This document shows positions 35,701-44,381 of a DNA stretch of 64,000 nt, piece by piece. The translations under genes and the position numbers were made by a program. Numbering within the stretch: the first letter of the stretch is position 1; every line of letters starts with the position of its first letter. The DNA is from UBA961 sp049426725 (lineage in GTDB: Bacteria; Bacteroidota; Ignavibacteria; Kapaibacteriales; UBA961), in assembly GCA_049426725.1 (NCBI GenBank), contig JBMSYN010000001.1, forward strand, positions 1 to 64,000. The letters run 5' to 3'. The notes under the pieces are model-generated. The model saw only the letters and a list, made by a program, of their open reading frames with translations. It was not told the DNA's origin and ran no database searches.

Positions 35701-36009
35701 TTGCGATCTTCGAAGTTCTTTTTGATAAATATCTTGAAGTATCATTGGCTGAGGAAACTCTCCGTCTGGCAAAACTCTTTGCTTCCAAAACCATTCCCAT
35801 CTCTTGAAATGATAGAACATTCCTTCTTTATTTGATTCATCTTTTGATGATTGCATGAAGTCGGTTTTCTCTGAATATTCTTTATAGAATGCTTTTTGGA
35901 TGTCAAAGAAATTTGGTGACTCCTTTCCGTCAAAACGAAACTTGGGATCTTTTTCAGCAATTAACGGGATTGCGAAAAAAAGAACAATCAAACTGAGGAA
36001 TATCTTCAT
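32755..36009 (-). CDS. VPS10/sortilin-like beta-propeller protein with T9SS sorting domain (copy 1)
   Basis: A 1084-residue secreted protein. A signal peptide (MKIFLSLIVLFFAIPLIA) precedes a short helical part with FKRWEWFWKQRVLPDGEFP. From about residue 110 to 780 there are many BNR/sortilin-type repeats of the form S-x-D-x-G-x-T/N-W (STNGGKTWQTT, SVDGGLTWTQ, SYDGGENWDIG), giving a large beta-propeller. Two or three Ig-like/SprB-type modules follow (CSGDSVTFTAQDGFATYMWS, SNFDKYIWSTGDTTRTITV). The last 80 residues are a type A sorting domain (YQYSLFPNPASQSVYVSV ... IPKGRYWVQI) for the type IX secretion system. It is 11 bases after its paralogue and ends before a strong terminator. Likely surface-bound or released; substrate unknown. 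Confidence 0.87.
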   Translation of the reverse strand: MKIFLSLIVLFFAIPLIAEKDPKFRFDGKESPNFFDIQKAFYKEYSEKTDFMQSSKDESNKEGMFYHFKRWEWFWKQRVLPDGEFPQPMILQDIYQKELRRSQKSKTEQALSLKPNWKILGPTNIPIGGGAGRVNGIHIPAGQQNIIWAAAAGGGAWKSTNGGKTWQTTTDKLGTLGVTDITTDPKNPNIVYLATGDAFGADTYYGAAPFSIGLIKSVDGGLTWTQTGLNYQQKDTRALSRVLVHPTNTSIILVGGNNGIHRSTDGGVTFNTRFVGDVKDMEMKPDDPSVYYATSGSKIYISRDAGDKWTELKSNIPTTIGRIAIAVTPAEPEAIFALTAKRGSWDFGGFYRSYDGGENWDIGATTPNIIGRNLQGTDTENQQGWYDLCIAVSPDNPDLIFIGGINIWRSTNGGSNWSINTYWVPNQGRPYVHADVHDLDFINSTTIITGTDGGVSLTTNRGLAWTDLSDGLEITQFYRMSISQQRPDVVIGGAQDNGTSYRSGPNEWKQVWGGDGMDNAIDPVNDKYMFVSSQNGNFGRSTNGGSSFSSSINSAITSEEGEWVTPIEFAPNAKPGAASLVYAGYRDVWKTDSLGFWNKTSNFPNKQSRIMLLAHAPSRPGTLIASNFNASYITYDEGQTWRQIQFPNGIASSIITSFEFHPSNDSIFWISISGFGSRKVFQTNNAGTNSTWTDLSGGMPPIPVNCLRYQPNSPDRLYAGTDLGVYYRDNSTKVWIPYNDGLPNTVISDIEIHKSTKKLRVSSYGRGTWEADMVNCPELTCSVQVQGNLTFCSGDSVTFTAQDGFATYMWSNGATTKSITVKDAGNYSLTVYDANGCPSGFGPIAVTVNQRRIPNIISNRTIFTICDNTPLTLDAGSNFDKYIWSTGDTTRTITVNTPGIITVATINKLGCIDSDTVTILQGSNPIKPTITKSNDTLFASSAYAYQWMLADKDIPNAKGRFYVLPRFADNRNYSVRVFSEQGCSTNSDAMTITSITDLDGQYQYSLFPNPASQSVYVSVPKNNTEDILQFSIIDVKGSKVKSGILQLNGINSFEIQLTDIPKGRYWVQILVQKQLPVTLPLLIQ

Positions 36010-36020
36010 GTATGTTGATT

Positions 36021-39000
36021 TTATTGTTTTACAAATGTAGCTGTCATTGTTCTCATACTCTGTTCTATGCGAAGAGTGTATGTTCCTGTAGGTAGATGAC
36101 CTATGCGAATTTTATCTGAAATCAATCCAGTATGACAATCTAATTTGAACGAATAAAGTACAACTCCTTTCAAATCTATGATAGATATATCAGCAGATTG
36201 ACTTATTGAAGGAAAATCAAAGAATAAATACTGTTGAACAGGATTGGGATAGACTCTAAAAACACTAGCATAATCTTCATCAGCTGATAAGGGCGAATAC
36301 AAAAATTCTTCAGACAATGTGCTGCAATTATTTGATAGAGAAACCTTAACAGTTATCTTCTTTCCATAACTTGTCTCACCAGGTGTATATGTTCTTTGCT
36401 TTGCATTCAATTTTGCAATACCATTTTCATACCATTGATATGAATCCCCAATAGTAGAGCATTCCAAAGTATTTTCTCGTCTAGTGATAATAGGTTTATC
36501 TGGACTTATATTTTTCTTAATATCGCTAGATGATGCTGTTGCAGTACAACCATTAGTTGAAAAAACTGTGACTTTGTATACACCACCATCCTTTACTGTT
36601 ATTCGTCTGGTAGTGTCCCCAGTCGACCATTTATAAGTCGAGTGAATTCCAGCATCGAGAATGATACTGTCTCCATCACATAGAGTATTTTTTGAAGATA
36701 CAATAGTGACTTTAGGTGCAGGGTTTACTGTGACTGTGATGGAATTTGTTAAGCCTGTACATCCTTCTTGATCAGTCACAGTAGCTGAATATGTTCCCGA
36801 TTGTTTTGCAAAAATTGTCTTTGTTGTTTGACCGGTAGACCAACGATACCCGGCATACGATTCTTTTATGGTCAACTCAACACTATCACCTTCGCAAAAA
36901 GTCAAAGATCCATTAGAAACAGCGGTTGCACTAATGCCGGAACAACCTACTAAATTCCCTTTCCACAAACCTCTACCATAAGTACCGGCTATGAGTAACT
37001 TTGCAGGATAATTAATTTGTAAATCTCTAACTATTGTATTTGGAAATCCAACACTATAGTCAATCCAAGAATTTGTTGTGGAATCTCTGTAATAAATACC
37101 AATATCAGTACCAACATAAATTCTTTCAGGGGATCCCTTTTCATGAATCACTACATTGGTAGGAATCTTTGGAAGATTATCAGAAATATCAATCCAATTT
37201 GTACCACCATTGGTGGTTTTAAAAACTCTAGAACTACCAAAATCACCAATTGTAACCCATGCCTTTGTTTCATCATCATGACTAAAAGCCCAAGATGTAA
37301 TTGATGATGCGGACAAGGGTGCCGGCACTGTCTTAATAGACCAAGTTTCACCGGCATCTTTTGATTCATAAATAACCTGATCATTCATTGCAATGATCAA
37401 CTTTGGATTTGCAGGTGAAACAGAAATAATTTTAATCGTTGATGCTGTATTCGGCAAATCAGATACTTTTTGCCATGATCCTGGGGCACCTGTATTTGTT
37501 GACTTCCATATATTTCTAAAACCTGCATACATGACCGCTGGGGTCATCGGATCAAATACATAAGGAGTTACCCATCTTCCATTTTCTTTAGCTATATCAG
37601 GATTCAAAGTTGCTTCGAAACTCTTTGCCCCATTTATAGACCTATTTATGTATCCATTTTGAATGGCGCCAAAAACTATTTGTGGATTCGAAGGATGGAT
37701 CAAGCATTTCATTCCATCACCACCCAAGACTTGCGTCCAAGTATTTGAAGAAAAACGTGTTGTCCCATTATCCTGAGCCCCTCCAACATAAGAAGGAGCT
37801 AAATTTTGTGCTGTTCCAACATGGTAGTATTGTGTAATAGCTAAACCACTGCTATTGTCAGTCCAGTTTAATCCATTGTCAGATGATGTAGATACACCAC
37901 CATCAGAGCCTGCAATAATTATCTTGTCAGAATTAGGGAAATACTCCAAGTCATGAACATCAGCATGAACATAAGGTGTACCCCTATCGCCATACCAATG
38001 AGCACTGATAGTCCAAGAAGTCCCACCATCTGTTGAACGCCATATGTTGACACCACCTATAACAATATGATTTGGTTGTTTATATGAACATGCAATAGTC
38101 AAATCATACCATCCCTGACCACCGGTACCTGAACCATCCACTGAATGAGATAATATATTTGGTGCCGTTGATCTAGAAACCCATGTTTTTCCACCATCAA
38201 CAGATCTATAGAGACCACCGAATCCACTTTGTTTTGCATTATCTGAACATAATGCATACATATAATCCGGATTTGCCGGACTTATTGCCAAGGAAATTCT
38301 ACCAATTGTTGATGGGATGGAGGTAGTCAATTTTGTCCAAGTATTACCCGCATCTGTGCTTCTATATATATCTCTTCCTACACATCCTATCATTATATCT
38401 GAGCCAGGGCGAATTTCGAGATCGCGAAAATTATATGTGGGTGTTTTCTTTTCCCATTTTACACCTGCATTGGTAGTAATGTACAAACCCTGACTTGTGG
38501 CTGCATACAGTTTACCAGCTTGAGTTGGATGTGCTAATAAACGGTAAATCTGTTGTCTAGATGAAGTCTGAAAAGATAATTCTGTAGGATTCCAAGTTTT
38601 ACCAGCATCTGTTGATTTCAAAATACCTGTTGAATATGTACATCCAGCATCATCATCTCCTGTTGCCAAATACACGATATTTGGATTATCCCAAGGCATT
38701 GCAATATCAGAAACGCCCATGGAGAATAAATCATCACAGGTTGTGTTCCAAGTATCTCCAAAATCTGTACTCTTCCAAGCACCACCGGCAGCACTTCCAA
38801 CCCAAATGAGATTCGTTAGATTCGGGTGAACGGTAATACAGTTTATTCTGCCATTTCCCCCACCATTTGGTGTCTGTATTGGACCAACAAGAGACCATTT
38901 AGGATCAGATGCAAAGAGTTGTTCATATTTTTTTTGTTTTAATCTTTGCTGTTGCTTTTGATTGATTGCATTGATGATCAATTCACTACTTGGGAATGTG

Positions 39001-39269
39001 CCATCTGGCATGAGTCTGTTAGCCCAAAAGTTCTCCCACCTTTTGAAGTGGGTAAGATTTTTATCTGTTTGTTCAATACGAAGATATTCGGATTCTTTCG
39101 ATCCATAAATATGCTCTGCATACTTAGGATTCTGTTTGTAGAAATGATCGCGCATCACTGAATATTTTGAATCAGTGATACCAATTATTTGTTCTATTTG
39201 CCCAAAGACCGCAATTTTTGTGCTTACAAACAAAATGAACAAACAAAGTATGTAACGTATGGTTTTCAT
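36021..39269 (-). CDS. VPS10/sortilin-like beta-propeller protein with T9SS sorting domain (copy 2)
   Basis: A 1082-residue paralogue of the next gene with the same order: signal peptide (MKTIRYILCLFILFVSTKIA, start at 39269), helical part with FKRWENFWANRLMPDGTFPS, BNR-type repeats (STDFGDTWNTT, STDAGKTWNPTE, SVDGGKTWVSR), Ig-like/SprB-type modules (YAGYRWSTGQTTKTIFA, HSTYKWSTGDTTRRITV) and a T9SS type A sorting domain (VFRVYPNPVQQYLFFDF ... LPTGTYTLRIEQ). The two proteins align along the whole length with about half the residues the same in the stretches I compared (e.g. NPNIVYLATGD in both), so they arose by tandem duplication. A longer reading from 39305 is rejected because it hides the signal peptide. 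Gap to the permease gene is 35 bases. Confidence 0.87.
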   Translation of the reverse strand: MKTIRYILCLFILFVSTKIAVFGQIEQIIGITDSKYSVMRDHFYKQNPKYAEHIYGSKESEYLRIEQTDKNLTHFKRWENFWANRLMPDGTFPSSELIINAINQKQQQRLKQKKYEQLFASDPKWSLVGPIQTPNGGGNGRINCITVHPNLTNLIWVGSAAGGAWKSTDFGDTWNTTCDDLFSMGVSDIAMPWDNPNIVYLATGDDDAGCTYSTGILKSTDAGKTWNPTELSFQTSSRQQIYRLLAHPTQAGKLYAATSQGLYITTNAGVKWEKKTPTYNFRDLEIRPGSDIMIGCVGRDIYRSTDAGNTWTKLTTSIPSTIGRISLAISPANPDYMYALCSDNAKQSGFGGLYRSVDGGKTWVSRSTAPNILSHSVDGSGTGGQGWYDLTIACSYKQPNHIVIGGVNIWRSTDGGTSWTISAHWYGDRGTPYVHADVHDLEYFPNSDKIIIAGSDGGVSTSSDNGLNWTDNSSGLAITQYYHVGTAQNLAPSYVGGAQDNGTTRFSSNTWTQVLGGDGMKCLIHPSNPQIVFGAIQNGYINRSINGAKSFEATLNPDIAKENGRWVTPYVFDPMTPAVMYAGFRNIWKSTNTGAPGSWQKVSDLPNTASTIKIISVSPANPKLIIAMNDQVIYESKDAGETWSIKTVPAPLSASSITSWAFSHDDETKAWVTIGDFGSSRVFKTTNGGTNWIDISDNLPKIPTNVVIHEKGSPERIYVGTDIGIYYRDSTTNSWIDYSVGFPNTIVRDLQINYPAKLLIAGTYGRGLWKGNLVGCSGISATAVSNGSLTFCEGDSVELTIKESYAGYRWSTGQTTKTIFAKQSGTYSATVTDQEGCTGLTNSITVTVNPAPKVTIVSSKNTLCDGDSIILDAGIHSTYKWSTGDTTRRITVKDGGVYKVTVFSTNGCTATASSSDIKKNISPDKPIITRRENTLECSTIGDSYQWYENGIAKLNAKQRTYTPGETSYGKKITVKVSLSNNCSTLSEEFLYSPLSADEDYASVFRVYPNPVQQYLFFDFPSISQSADISIIDLKGVVLYSFKLDCHTGLISDKIRIGHLPTGTYTLRIEQSMRTMTATFVKQ

Positions 39270-39304
39270 GGTATTACCGCAATATGAAGACGATGAATCA
39301 ATCA

Positions 39305-41281
39305 TTAAATTCTAACTGGTAAAATTACTACCGGAATGCTTTCCAAATACAATCTTCTTTGAACGGCAAATACTGTATAATTATGTAGCCATTTGGAAAA
39401 GATTGATTCTTCAGGAAAGACTACTTGTCCTCCGAATACAACTGTATGAGGATATCTTTCAACTATTTGTTTTGACAAATCAGCAACAACGGAAACTACA
39501 TCGGTACCAATTTCTGTGTATGACTCTGCAAAATATCCATTATTTCTCATGAAATTGACATACTTACTTGCTTCTGTATCGATATACAATTGAAGATTAT
39601 CAACTTCCTCTGAACCTTTGAAGTTGCCCGCATCCAAAACACCAACTTGAACGAATACAAAGTTCTTGAAGGTTCCCTCAAATGTCCGCATAACCGTAAA
39701 CAATGTATGTAAACCCAATCCTGAAAAACCGGACACAAGAAATACTGCAGTTTTTGCTTTTGGATCACATGCCGGATATTTCTCTTCTTCAGCAGGGAGT
39801 AAAAGGGTGTCATCAATTGCAGTCATTACGATTTCATCGAGTTTTTTTAGCTGTTGTGAAGTTTGATTATAATGTCTTCTAAAGGAAAGCACCAAAGCAA
39901 CCAAACTACCTGTTAATAATATGGTTGCCCAACCACCCTCTGAAAACTTAATGATTACTACAGCTACAAGAATGAATGACGACATGACTAGGCCAAGTCC
40001 ATTTATGAAAATCTTCGATTTCCAATTTTGGAAAACATGTCTGACTTGTATCCAATGCTTCACCATTCCCAATTGTGACAATGTAAATGTGATAAACACA
40101 TTTATCGAATAAAGAACGATAAGCAAGTGAACTGAACCACCTGTAGCCAATACCACAATCCCGGCTGCAATACCAACAAGTAATACTCCATTTTGAGAAA
40201 CGAATCTGTCGCTCAACATCGCGAATCGTGTTGGGAACCATCTATCCAAAGCCATATTGGATAAAATTTGTGGTCCACCCAAAAAACCTGCCTGAGCAGC
40301 TACAAATAACAATACCGCTTCACTTATGAGTACAATGAGCAGTATCGAAGTAGATAAACCTGCTCCCCAATCCATTGTTAATTTTTCAAACAATACGGCA
40401 TTCAATGTTTTTCCGGGAGCGTCCTGAACATGCATTAGTGCATAAGAAAGCATAAGACCAACGGCTACAAATGCAAGTGAAAAAGCCATGTATTTCATTG
40501 TAGTTTTAGCTGTCTCAACTCTTGGTTCACGCAAAATTGGCATAGCATTACTTACAGCTTCAATCCCTGTATACGTGCCTGCACCCATGCTGTATGCACG
40601 TAAAATCAGCATGATTGCTCCCATATACCCCAATTCAGATGTTGCTCCATTCCATTGTTGAACTGTAGTACTCACAACGCTTGGGAACTCAAATGCATGA
40701 GAACCAATGATGTAAATAATTGCAGCTACATGCGTGATAACAAAAATCATGAAGATCGGTAACAATACCGAAACAGATTCTTTGACTCCCCTCAGATTCA
40801 AAATAATCATAATGGTCAGAGCAAGCATTGATAGAGGGATTTTCAGATAATGGATATCCTGTGAAAAAAAACTGAACAGTGCATCTATTCCACTTACAAT
40901 TGAAATGGAAATTGTCAAGATATAATCGATGACCAAACTCGACCCTGCAACCATCCCTACTGTTGGTGACAACAATTTGCTTGCAACAAGATAACCTCCA
41001 CCACCCGATGGAAATAACTCAATGATTTGTGAATAACTTGCAGAAATGACAAAAATCGTTATTGCAGTGCCCAATGCAATAAAAATGGAGAGATAGGGAT
41101 ATTTTCCCAAAGCATTGAATGCTTCTTCAGGACCATAACAAGATGAGGACAAACCATCTGCGCCAAGACCAACCCAAGCAAAGAAAGCGATGAGAGTCAA
41201 TTTGTGGAAAATTGATCTATCGTCAATTGTCTTACGCTCTCCAATGATATACCGTTTTAATGAGTCGAACAACTTTGACAT
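39305..41281 (-). CDS. APC-superfamily permease, KimA/YdaO-like
   Basis: A 658-residue membrane protein with about 12 helices in the first 460 residues and a soluble C-terminal domain of nearly 190 residues. The start of the membrane part, GADGLSSSCYGPEEAF, and FPSGGGGYLVASKLLSPTVG are the conserved helix 1 and helix 2-3 segments of the family that includes the potassium importer KimA (YdaO) of Bacillus and amino-acid permeases. The C-terminal part (TAVFLVSGFSGLGLHTLF onward) is probably cytoplasmic. The substrate (K+ or amino acids) cannot be decided. Its stop is 35 bases before the VPS10-like gene and its start 6 bases after the LOG gene, so all four genes probably form one unit. Confidence 0.75.
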   Translation of the reverse strand: MSKLFDSLKRYIIGERKTIDDRSIFHKLTLIAFFAWVGLGADGLSSSCYGPEEAFNALGKYPYLSIFIALGTAITIFVISASYSQIIELFPSGGGGYLVASKLLSPTVGMVAGSSLVIDYILTISISIVSGIDALFSFFSQDIHYLKIPLSMLALTIMIILNLRGVKESVSVLLPIFMIFVITHVAAIIYIIGSHAFEFPSVVSTTVQQWNGATSELGYMGAIMLILRAYSMGAGTYTGIEAVSNAMPILREPRVETAKTTMKYMAFSLAFVAVGLMLSYALMHVQDAPGKTLNAVLFEKLTMDWGAGLSTSILLIVLISEAVLLFVAAQAGFLGGPQILSNMALDRWFPTRFAMLSDRFVSQNGVLLVGIAAGIVVLATGGSVHLLIVLYSINVFITFTLSQLGMVKHWIQVRHVFQNWKSKIFINGLGLVMSSFILVAVVIIKFSEGGWATILLTGSLVALVLSFRRHYNQTSQQLKKLDEIVMTAIDDTLLLPAEEEKYPACDPKAKTAVFLVSGFSGLGLHTLFTVMRTFEGTFKNFVFVQVGVLDAGNFKGSEEVDNLQLYIDTEASKYVNFMRNNGYFAESYTEIGTDVVSVVADLSKQIVERYPHTVVFGGQVVFPEESIFSKWLHNYTVFAVQRRLYLESIPVVILPVRI

Positions 41282-41287
41282 ACGTAA

Positions 41288-42058
41288 TTATTGGTTAGTG
41301 GTAAAAGATGATTCACCAAAATATGGTAATGCCTTTGCTATTTTCTTTAGTTTGAATCGTTCAATGGAGTGATGTTGAATGTGATCCATCGCTTCTTGAA
41401 TGGAATCCGTAAAAAGTACTAAGTCCAAATCTGCAGTATCAATTGTTTCTTCTTTGGCCATGTGTTCAAGCAAACTGCTAAGTGGTTGATAATACTTGGT
41501 TCCCATCACTACAATTGGGAAATTCTTAATTTTCTTGGTCTGAATCAAAGTCAAAGCCTCAAATAACTCATCCATGGTACCAAATCCACCGGGTAGAACT
41601 ATAAAACCATAAGAATACTTAAACAGCAGAAACTTTCGAACGAAAAAATATTGAAATTTGGCAGTAGCATGAAGAAATGGATTGGGGTTTTGCTCATGTG
41701 GCAACAATATTTCAGCGCCAACAGATATACCGTCCTCATGGAAAGCCCCCTTATTTGCACCCTCCATAATACCAGGACCGCCGCCCGTCATAACTGCAAA
41801 CCCTATATTTGTCAACGCCTTACCTAAATCTTCCGATAATTTGTAATAAGGATGATCAGATTTATAACGAGCTGATCCAAATACAGTTATACATGGTCCC
41901 ACGAAATGAAGTCTTCTAAATGCAGAGATGAACTCTCTCATGACTTTTAGGGTGAAGACGAACTCTCTCCAGCGAGATTTTGGACCTTCGAGATAGTAAA
42001 ACTCATCTGCGGATCCGGGTATGAGTATGCGTGATTTTTTATCTATGTCAGGATTCAT
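41288..42058 (-). CDS. LOG family protein (cytokinin riboside 5'-monophosphate phosphoribohydrolase-like)
   Basis: A 256-residue Rossmann-fold protein of the LOG/YgdH family. The nucleotide-binding GGGPGIMEGANKGA and the signature PGGFGTMDELFEALTLIQT are both present. Members remove the ribose phosphate from nucleoside monophosphates; in most bacteria the natural role is not known. I chose the start at 42058 (MNPDIDKKSRIL), because a longer frame from 42151 would begin with a hydrophobic stretch and because a promoter-like TAAATTTG lies 24 bases before 42058, inside that longer frame. First gene of the unit with the permease and the VPS10-like genes. Confidence 0.83.
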   Translation of the reverse strand: MNPDIDKKSRILIPGSADEFYYLEGPKSRWREFVFTLKVMREFISAFRRLHFVGPCITVFGSARYKSDHPYYKLSEDLGKALTNIGFAVMTGGGPGIMEGANKGAFHEDGISVGAEILLPHEQNPNPFLHATAKFQYFFVRKFLLFKYSYGFIVLPGGFGTMDELFEALTLIQTKKIKNFPIVVMGTKYYQPLSSLLEHMAKEETIDTADLDLVLFTDSIQEAMDHIQHHSIERFKLKKIAKALPYFGESSFTTNQ

Positions 42059-42081
42059 GTTATACAGTTTAGGGTTATGAC

Positions 42082-42089
42082 CAAATTTA
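42082..42089 (-). promoter_or_regulatory. Putative -7 box before the LOG gene
   Basis: Minus-strand TAAATTTG fits TAnnTTTG, 24 bases before the chosen ATG at 42058. No clear -33 box is seen upstream. Confidence 0.4.
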
Positions 42090-42201
42090 CGAAGATTCAG
42101 ACGAAAAAAACCCCATAAAGTCCATAATATTCCCACAATTGAAATACTCATGTCATTCCATTATTTTACTCATAAATATTTTAATCACCTTTTTTATCAT
42201 C

Positions 42202-43683
42202 ATGCAAGTATTTCATAATTACATCAACGGAGTTTTCACTCCATCCGAGCATGCAAACTCGTTTTTGAATATCAATCCTGCGGATTCCGAAGATAACATC
42301 GGGAGTTTCCCTCTTTCCAATCAACTAGAAGTTGATGAAGCCGTTGAAGCTGCCACGAAAGCTTTTGCGTCATGGAGCAAGTTGCCGGCTCCTAAAAGAG
42401 GCGATATACTACGAAAAGCCGGGGATATTTTTACAAGAAGGAAAGAAGAATTATCTGCAATCATGACAAGAGAAATGGGTAAACCATTGTTTGAAACTCT
42501 GGGTGATATTCAAGAGGCTATCGATACTGCGTACTATGCTGCCACAGAAACGAGAAGATTGTTTGGATATACAGCCCCCAGTGAAATGGATAATAAAATG
42601 AATTTATCCTTTCGTACTCCTATCGGTGTTTGCGGTATAATTACAGCTTGGAATTTCCCTATTGCAGTACCCTCATGGAAAATTTTACCTGCTCTCGCAT
42701 GCGGGAATACAATCGTCTTCAAACCCTCTGAAGATTCACCACATTCTGCTCATATTTTTGCTGAAATCCTCGAAGAAGCGGGTTTACCACCGGGAGTTTT
42801 TAATGTCATCTATGGAGATGGCATTGCAGGATCTCTGCTCGTAGAGCATCCATCTGTAAAATTGATAGGTTTTACCGGTTCTACTATTACTGGAAAAAAA
42901 ATCGCAGAAAGATGCGGAGCTCTAAACAAGAAATGTTCTCTTGAAATGGGAGGCAAGAATGCTCAAATCGTTATGCCTGATGCAAACCTTGATTTGGCTT
43001 TGGATGGTGTATTGTGGGGTGCTTTTGGAACAACCGGGCAGCGCTGTACAGCAACTTCAAGACTCATTCTGCATGAAGATATTTATGATTCATTTATCAA
43101 TGCTCTCATAACGAAGACAACACAAATCAGACTTGGAAATGGCGCTCATCCCGCTACACAAATGGGTCCGGTAATCAATGCTAAACAATTGGAAAAAATC
43201 AAGCATTATGTGTCAGTAGCTCGTTCAGAAGGAGCCACTTGTGTAATTGGTGGAGATGTTGAAATCGCCGGAGATTGCGCAAAAGGTCATTTTTACAAAC
43301 CAACAATCTTTATTGACGTTACGCCTGAAATGACCATTTTTAAAGAAGAAATCTTTGGACCTGTATTGGCTGTGTCAAAAACATATTCTTTAGATCATGC
43401 AATTGCCTTGGCAAATAATTGTGATTATGGCCTTTCTTCTTCAATATTTACCGGAAATGTCGATGCAGCATTCAAAGCAATCAGAGATATTGAAGCAGGT
43501 ATCACATATATCAATGCTCCAACCATTGGTGCTGAGGCACATATGCCTTTTGGAGGAATCAAAGGAACAGGCAATGGCCACAGAGAAGGAGGATGGACGG
43601 CTTTCGAAATATTTACAGAATGGAAAACAGTGTATGTTGACTATTCAGGAAGTCTGCAAAGAGCTCAAATTGATAATTATTGA
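42202..43683 (+). CDS. NAD(P)-dependent aldehyde dehydrogenase
   Basis: A 493-residue aldehyde dehydrogenase. The NAD-binding and catalytic motifs are in order: AWNFPIAVPSWKILPAL with the conserved Asn, FTGSTITGKKIA, the general base Glu in LEMGGKNAQIV, and the nucleophile Cys in GTTGQRCTATSRLI. PFGGIKGTGNGHREGG is near the C-terminus. The GQRCTATSR form of the active site is frequent in semialdehyde dehydrogenases (alpha-ketoglutarate semialdehyde, aminoadipate semialdehyde groups), but substrate cannot be fixed. The ATG at 42202 (MQVFHNYINGVF) is the natural start; a longer frame would add 21 hydrophobic residues. The next genes are an ECF sigma factor and its probable anti-sigma factor. 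Confidence 0.88.
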   Translation: MQVFHNYINGVFTPSEHANSFLNINPADSEDNIGSFPLSNQLEVDEAVEAATKAFASWSKLPAPKRGDILRKAGDIFTRRKEELSAIMTREMGKPLFETLGDIQEAIDTAYYAATETRRLFGYTAPSEMDNKMNLSFRTPIGVCGIITAWNFPIAVPSWKILPALACGNTIVFKPSEDSPHSAHIFAEILEEAGLPPGVFNVIYGDGIAGSLLVEHPSVKLIGFTGSTITGKKIAERCGALNKKCSLEMGGKNAQIVMPDANLDLALDGVLWGAFGTTGQRCTATSRLILHEDIYDSFINALITKTTQIRLGNGAHPATQMGPVINAKQLEKIKHYVSVARSEGATCVIGGDVEIAGDCAKGHFYKPTIFIDVTPEMTIFKEEIFGPVLAVSKTYSLDHAIALANNCDYGLSSSIFTGNVDAAFKAIRDIEAGITYINAPTIGAEAHMPFGGIKGTGNGHREGGWTAFEIFTEWKTVYVDYSGSLQRAQIDNY

Positions 43684-43834
43684 TGTAGCTTGTAAGGTTT
43701 CCATCATAGTTATTGTCATAACTTCATGAACCAAAGGCATTTAGTTGATAAAAAAACGACATATAGAGCAAAAGCAAAGCATAGGAACTTTGGAAAACTC
43801 CCATTCAAACAAGAATGAGGAATCATTATCATTC

Positions 43835-44353
43835 ATGAATTTCTTGAATGGAGATGACAATGCTGCCATGTATTTTTTCAGATCATATAATCGAAAGATT
43901 TTTCTTTATTGCGCTAAACTGGTGAATAATACACATGTTGCTGAGGATATCACTCAGGAAGTATGGGAGCGCATCATAAAAATCAGAAATCAGTCTCACC
44001 CAGAGATTGCTAATCCGGGTGGATTCATGTTTACAATTGCGCGGAATTTATGTTTAAATCACATCAAATTGAGAAAACATACGATTCCAATAGATGCAAT
44101 CTCTGAGATTGACATCCCCCATGAATTTCAACCTGGAAGCACAGATGTGGAGGAGTTAGTAAATTCTTCTTTGGACTCACTAAAATTTGAAGACAAAGAA
44201 CTGCTTGTCTTAAATATGTTCTGCGGGTACCGTTTTGATGAAATTGCAGAAATGATGGGTATGTCTCCCAATGCCATTTGGACACGAGCCTCCAGAGCTA
44301 GAGCGCAGCTAAGAGAAAAAGTAAAGAAAATGATCAATAAAGATTTTGAATGA
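43835..44353 (+). CDS. ECF-type RNA polymerase sigma factor
   Basis: A 172-residue sigma factor with region 2 (about residues 9-80: YFFRSYNRKIFLYCAKLV, EDITQEVWERII, GGFMFTIARNLCLNHIK) and region 4 (about 110-165: LKFEDKELLVLNMFCGYRFD, then MSPNAIWTRASRARAQLRE). The first ATG in frame is at 43835; TTG codons further upstream (43745) would add 30 residues without domain content. The gene 28 bases downstream encodes a membrane protein that is the natural candidate for its anti-sigma factor. Confidence 0.87.
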   Translation: MNFLNGDDNAAMYFFRSYNRKIFLYCAKLVNNTHVAEDITQEVWERIIKIRNQSHPEIANPGGFMFTIARNLCLNHIKLRKHTIPIDAISEIDIPHEFQPGSTDVEELVNSSLDSLKFEDKELLVLNMFCGYRFDEIAEMMGMSPNAIWTRASRARAQLREKVKKMINKDFE

Positions 44354-44381
44354 CAATCACCACCACTTATTACTGTATTAT

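Noticed and set aside
42059..42151. A longer LOG-family protein with a hydrophobic N-terminus from 42151
   Set aside because: The family does not have such a segment, and a promoter-like box lies within it; the ATG at 42058 is preferred.
43684..43834. Search of the 151-base gap between the aldehyde dehydrogenase and the ECF sigma gene for a riboswitch or terminator
   Set aside because: Only short weak pairings (TGATG/CATCA) and a near-match to a -7 box (TAACTTCA) are seen; nothing can be supported.
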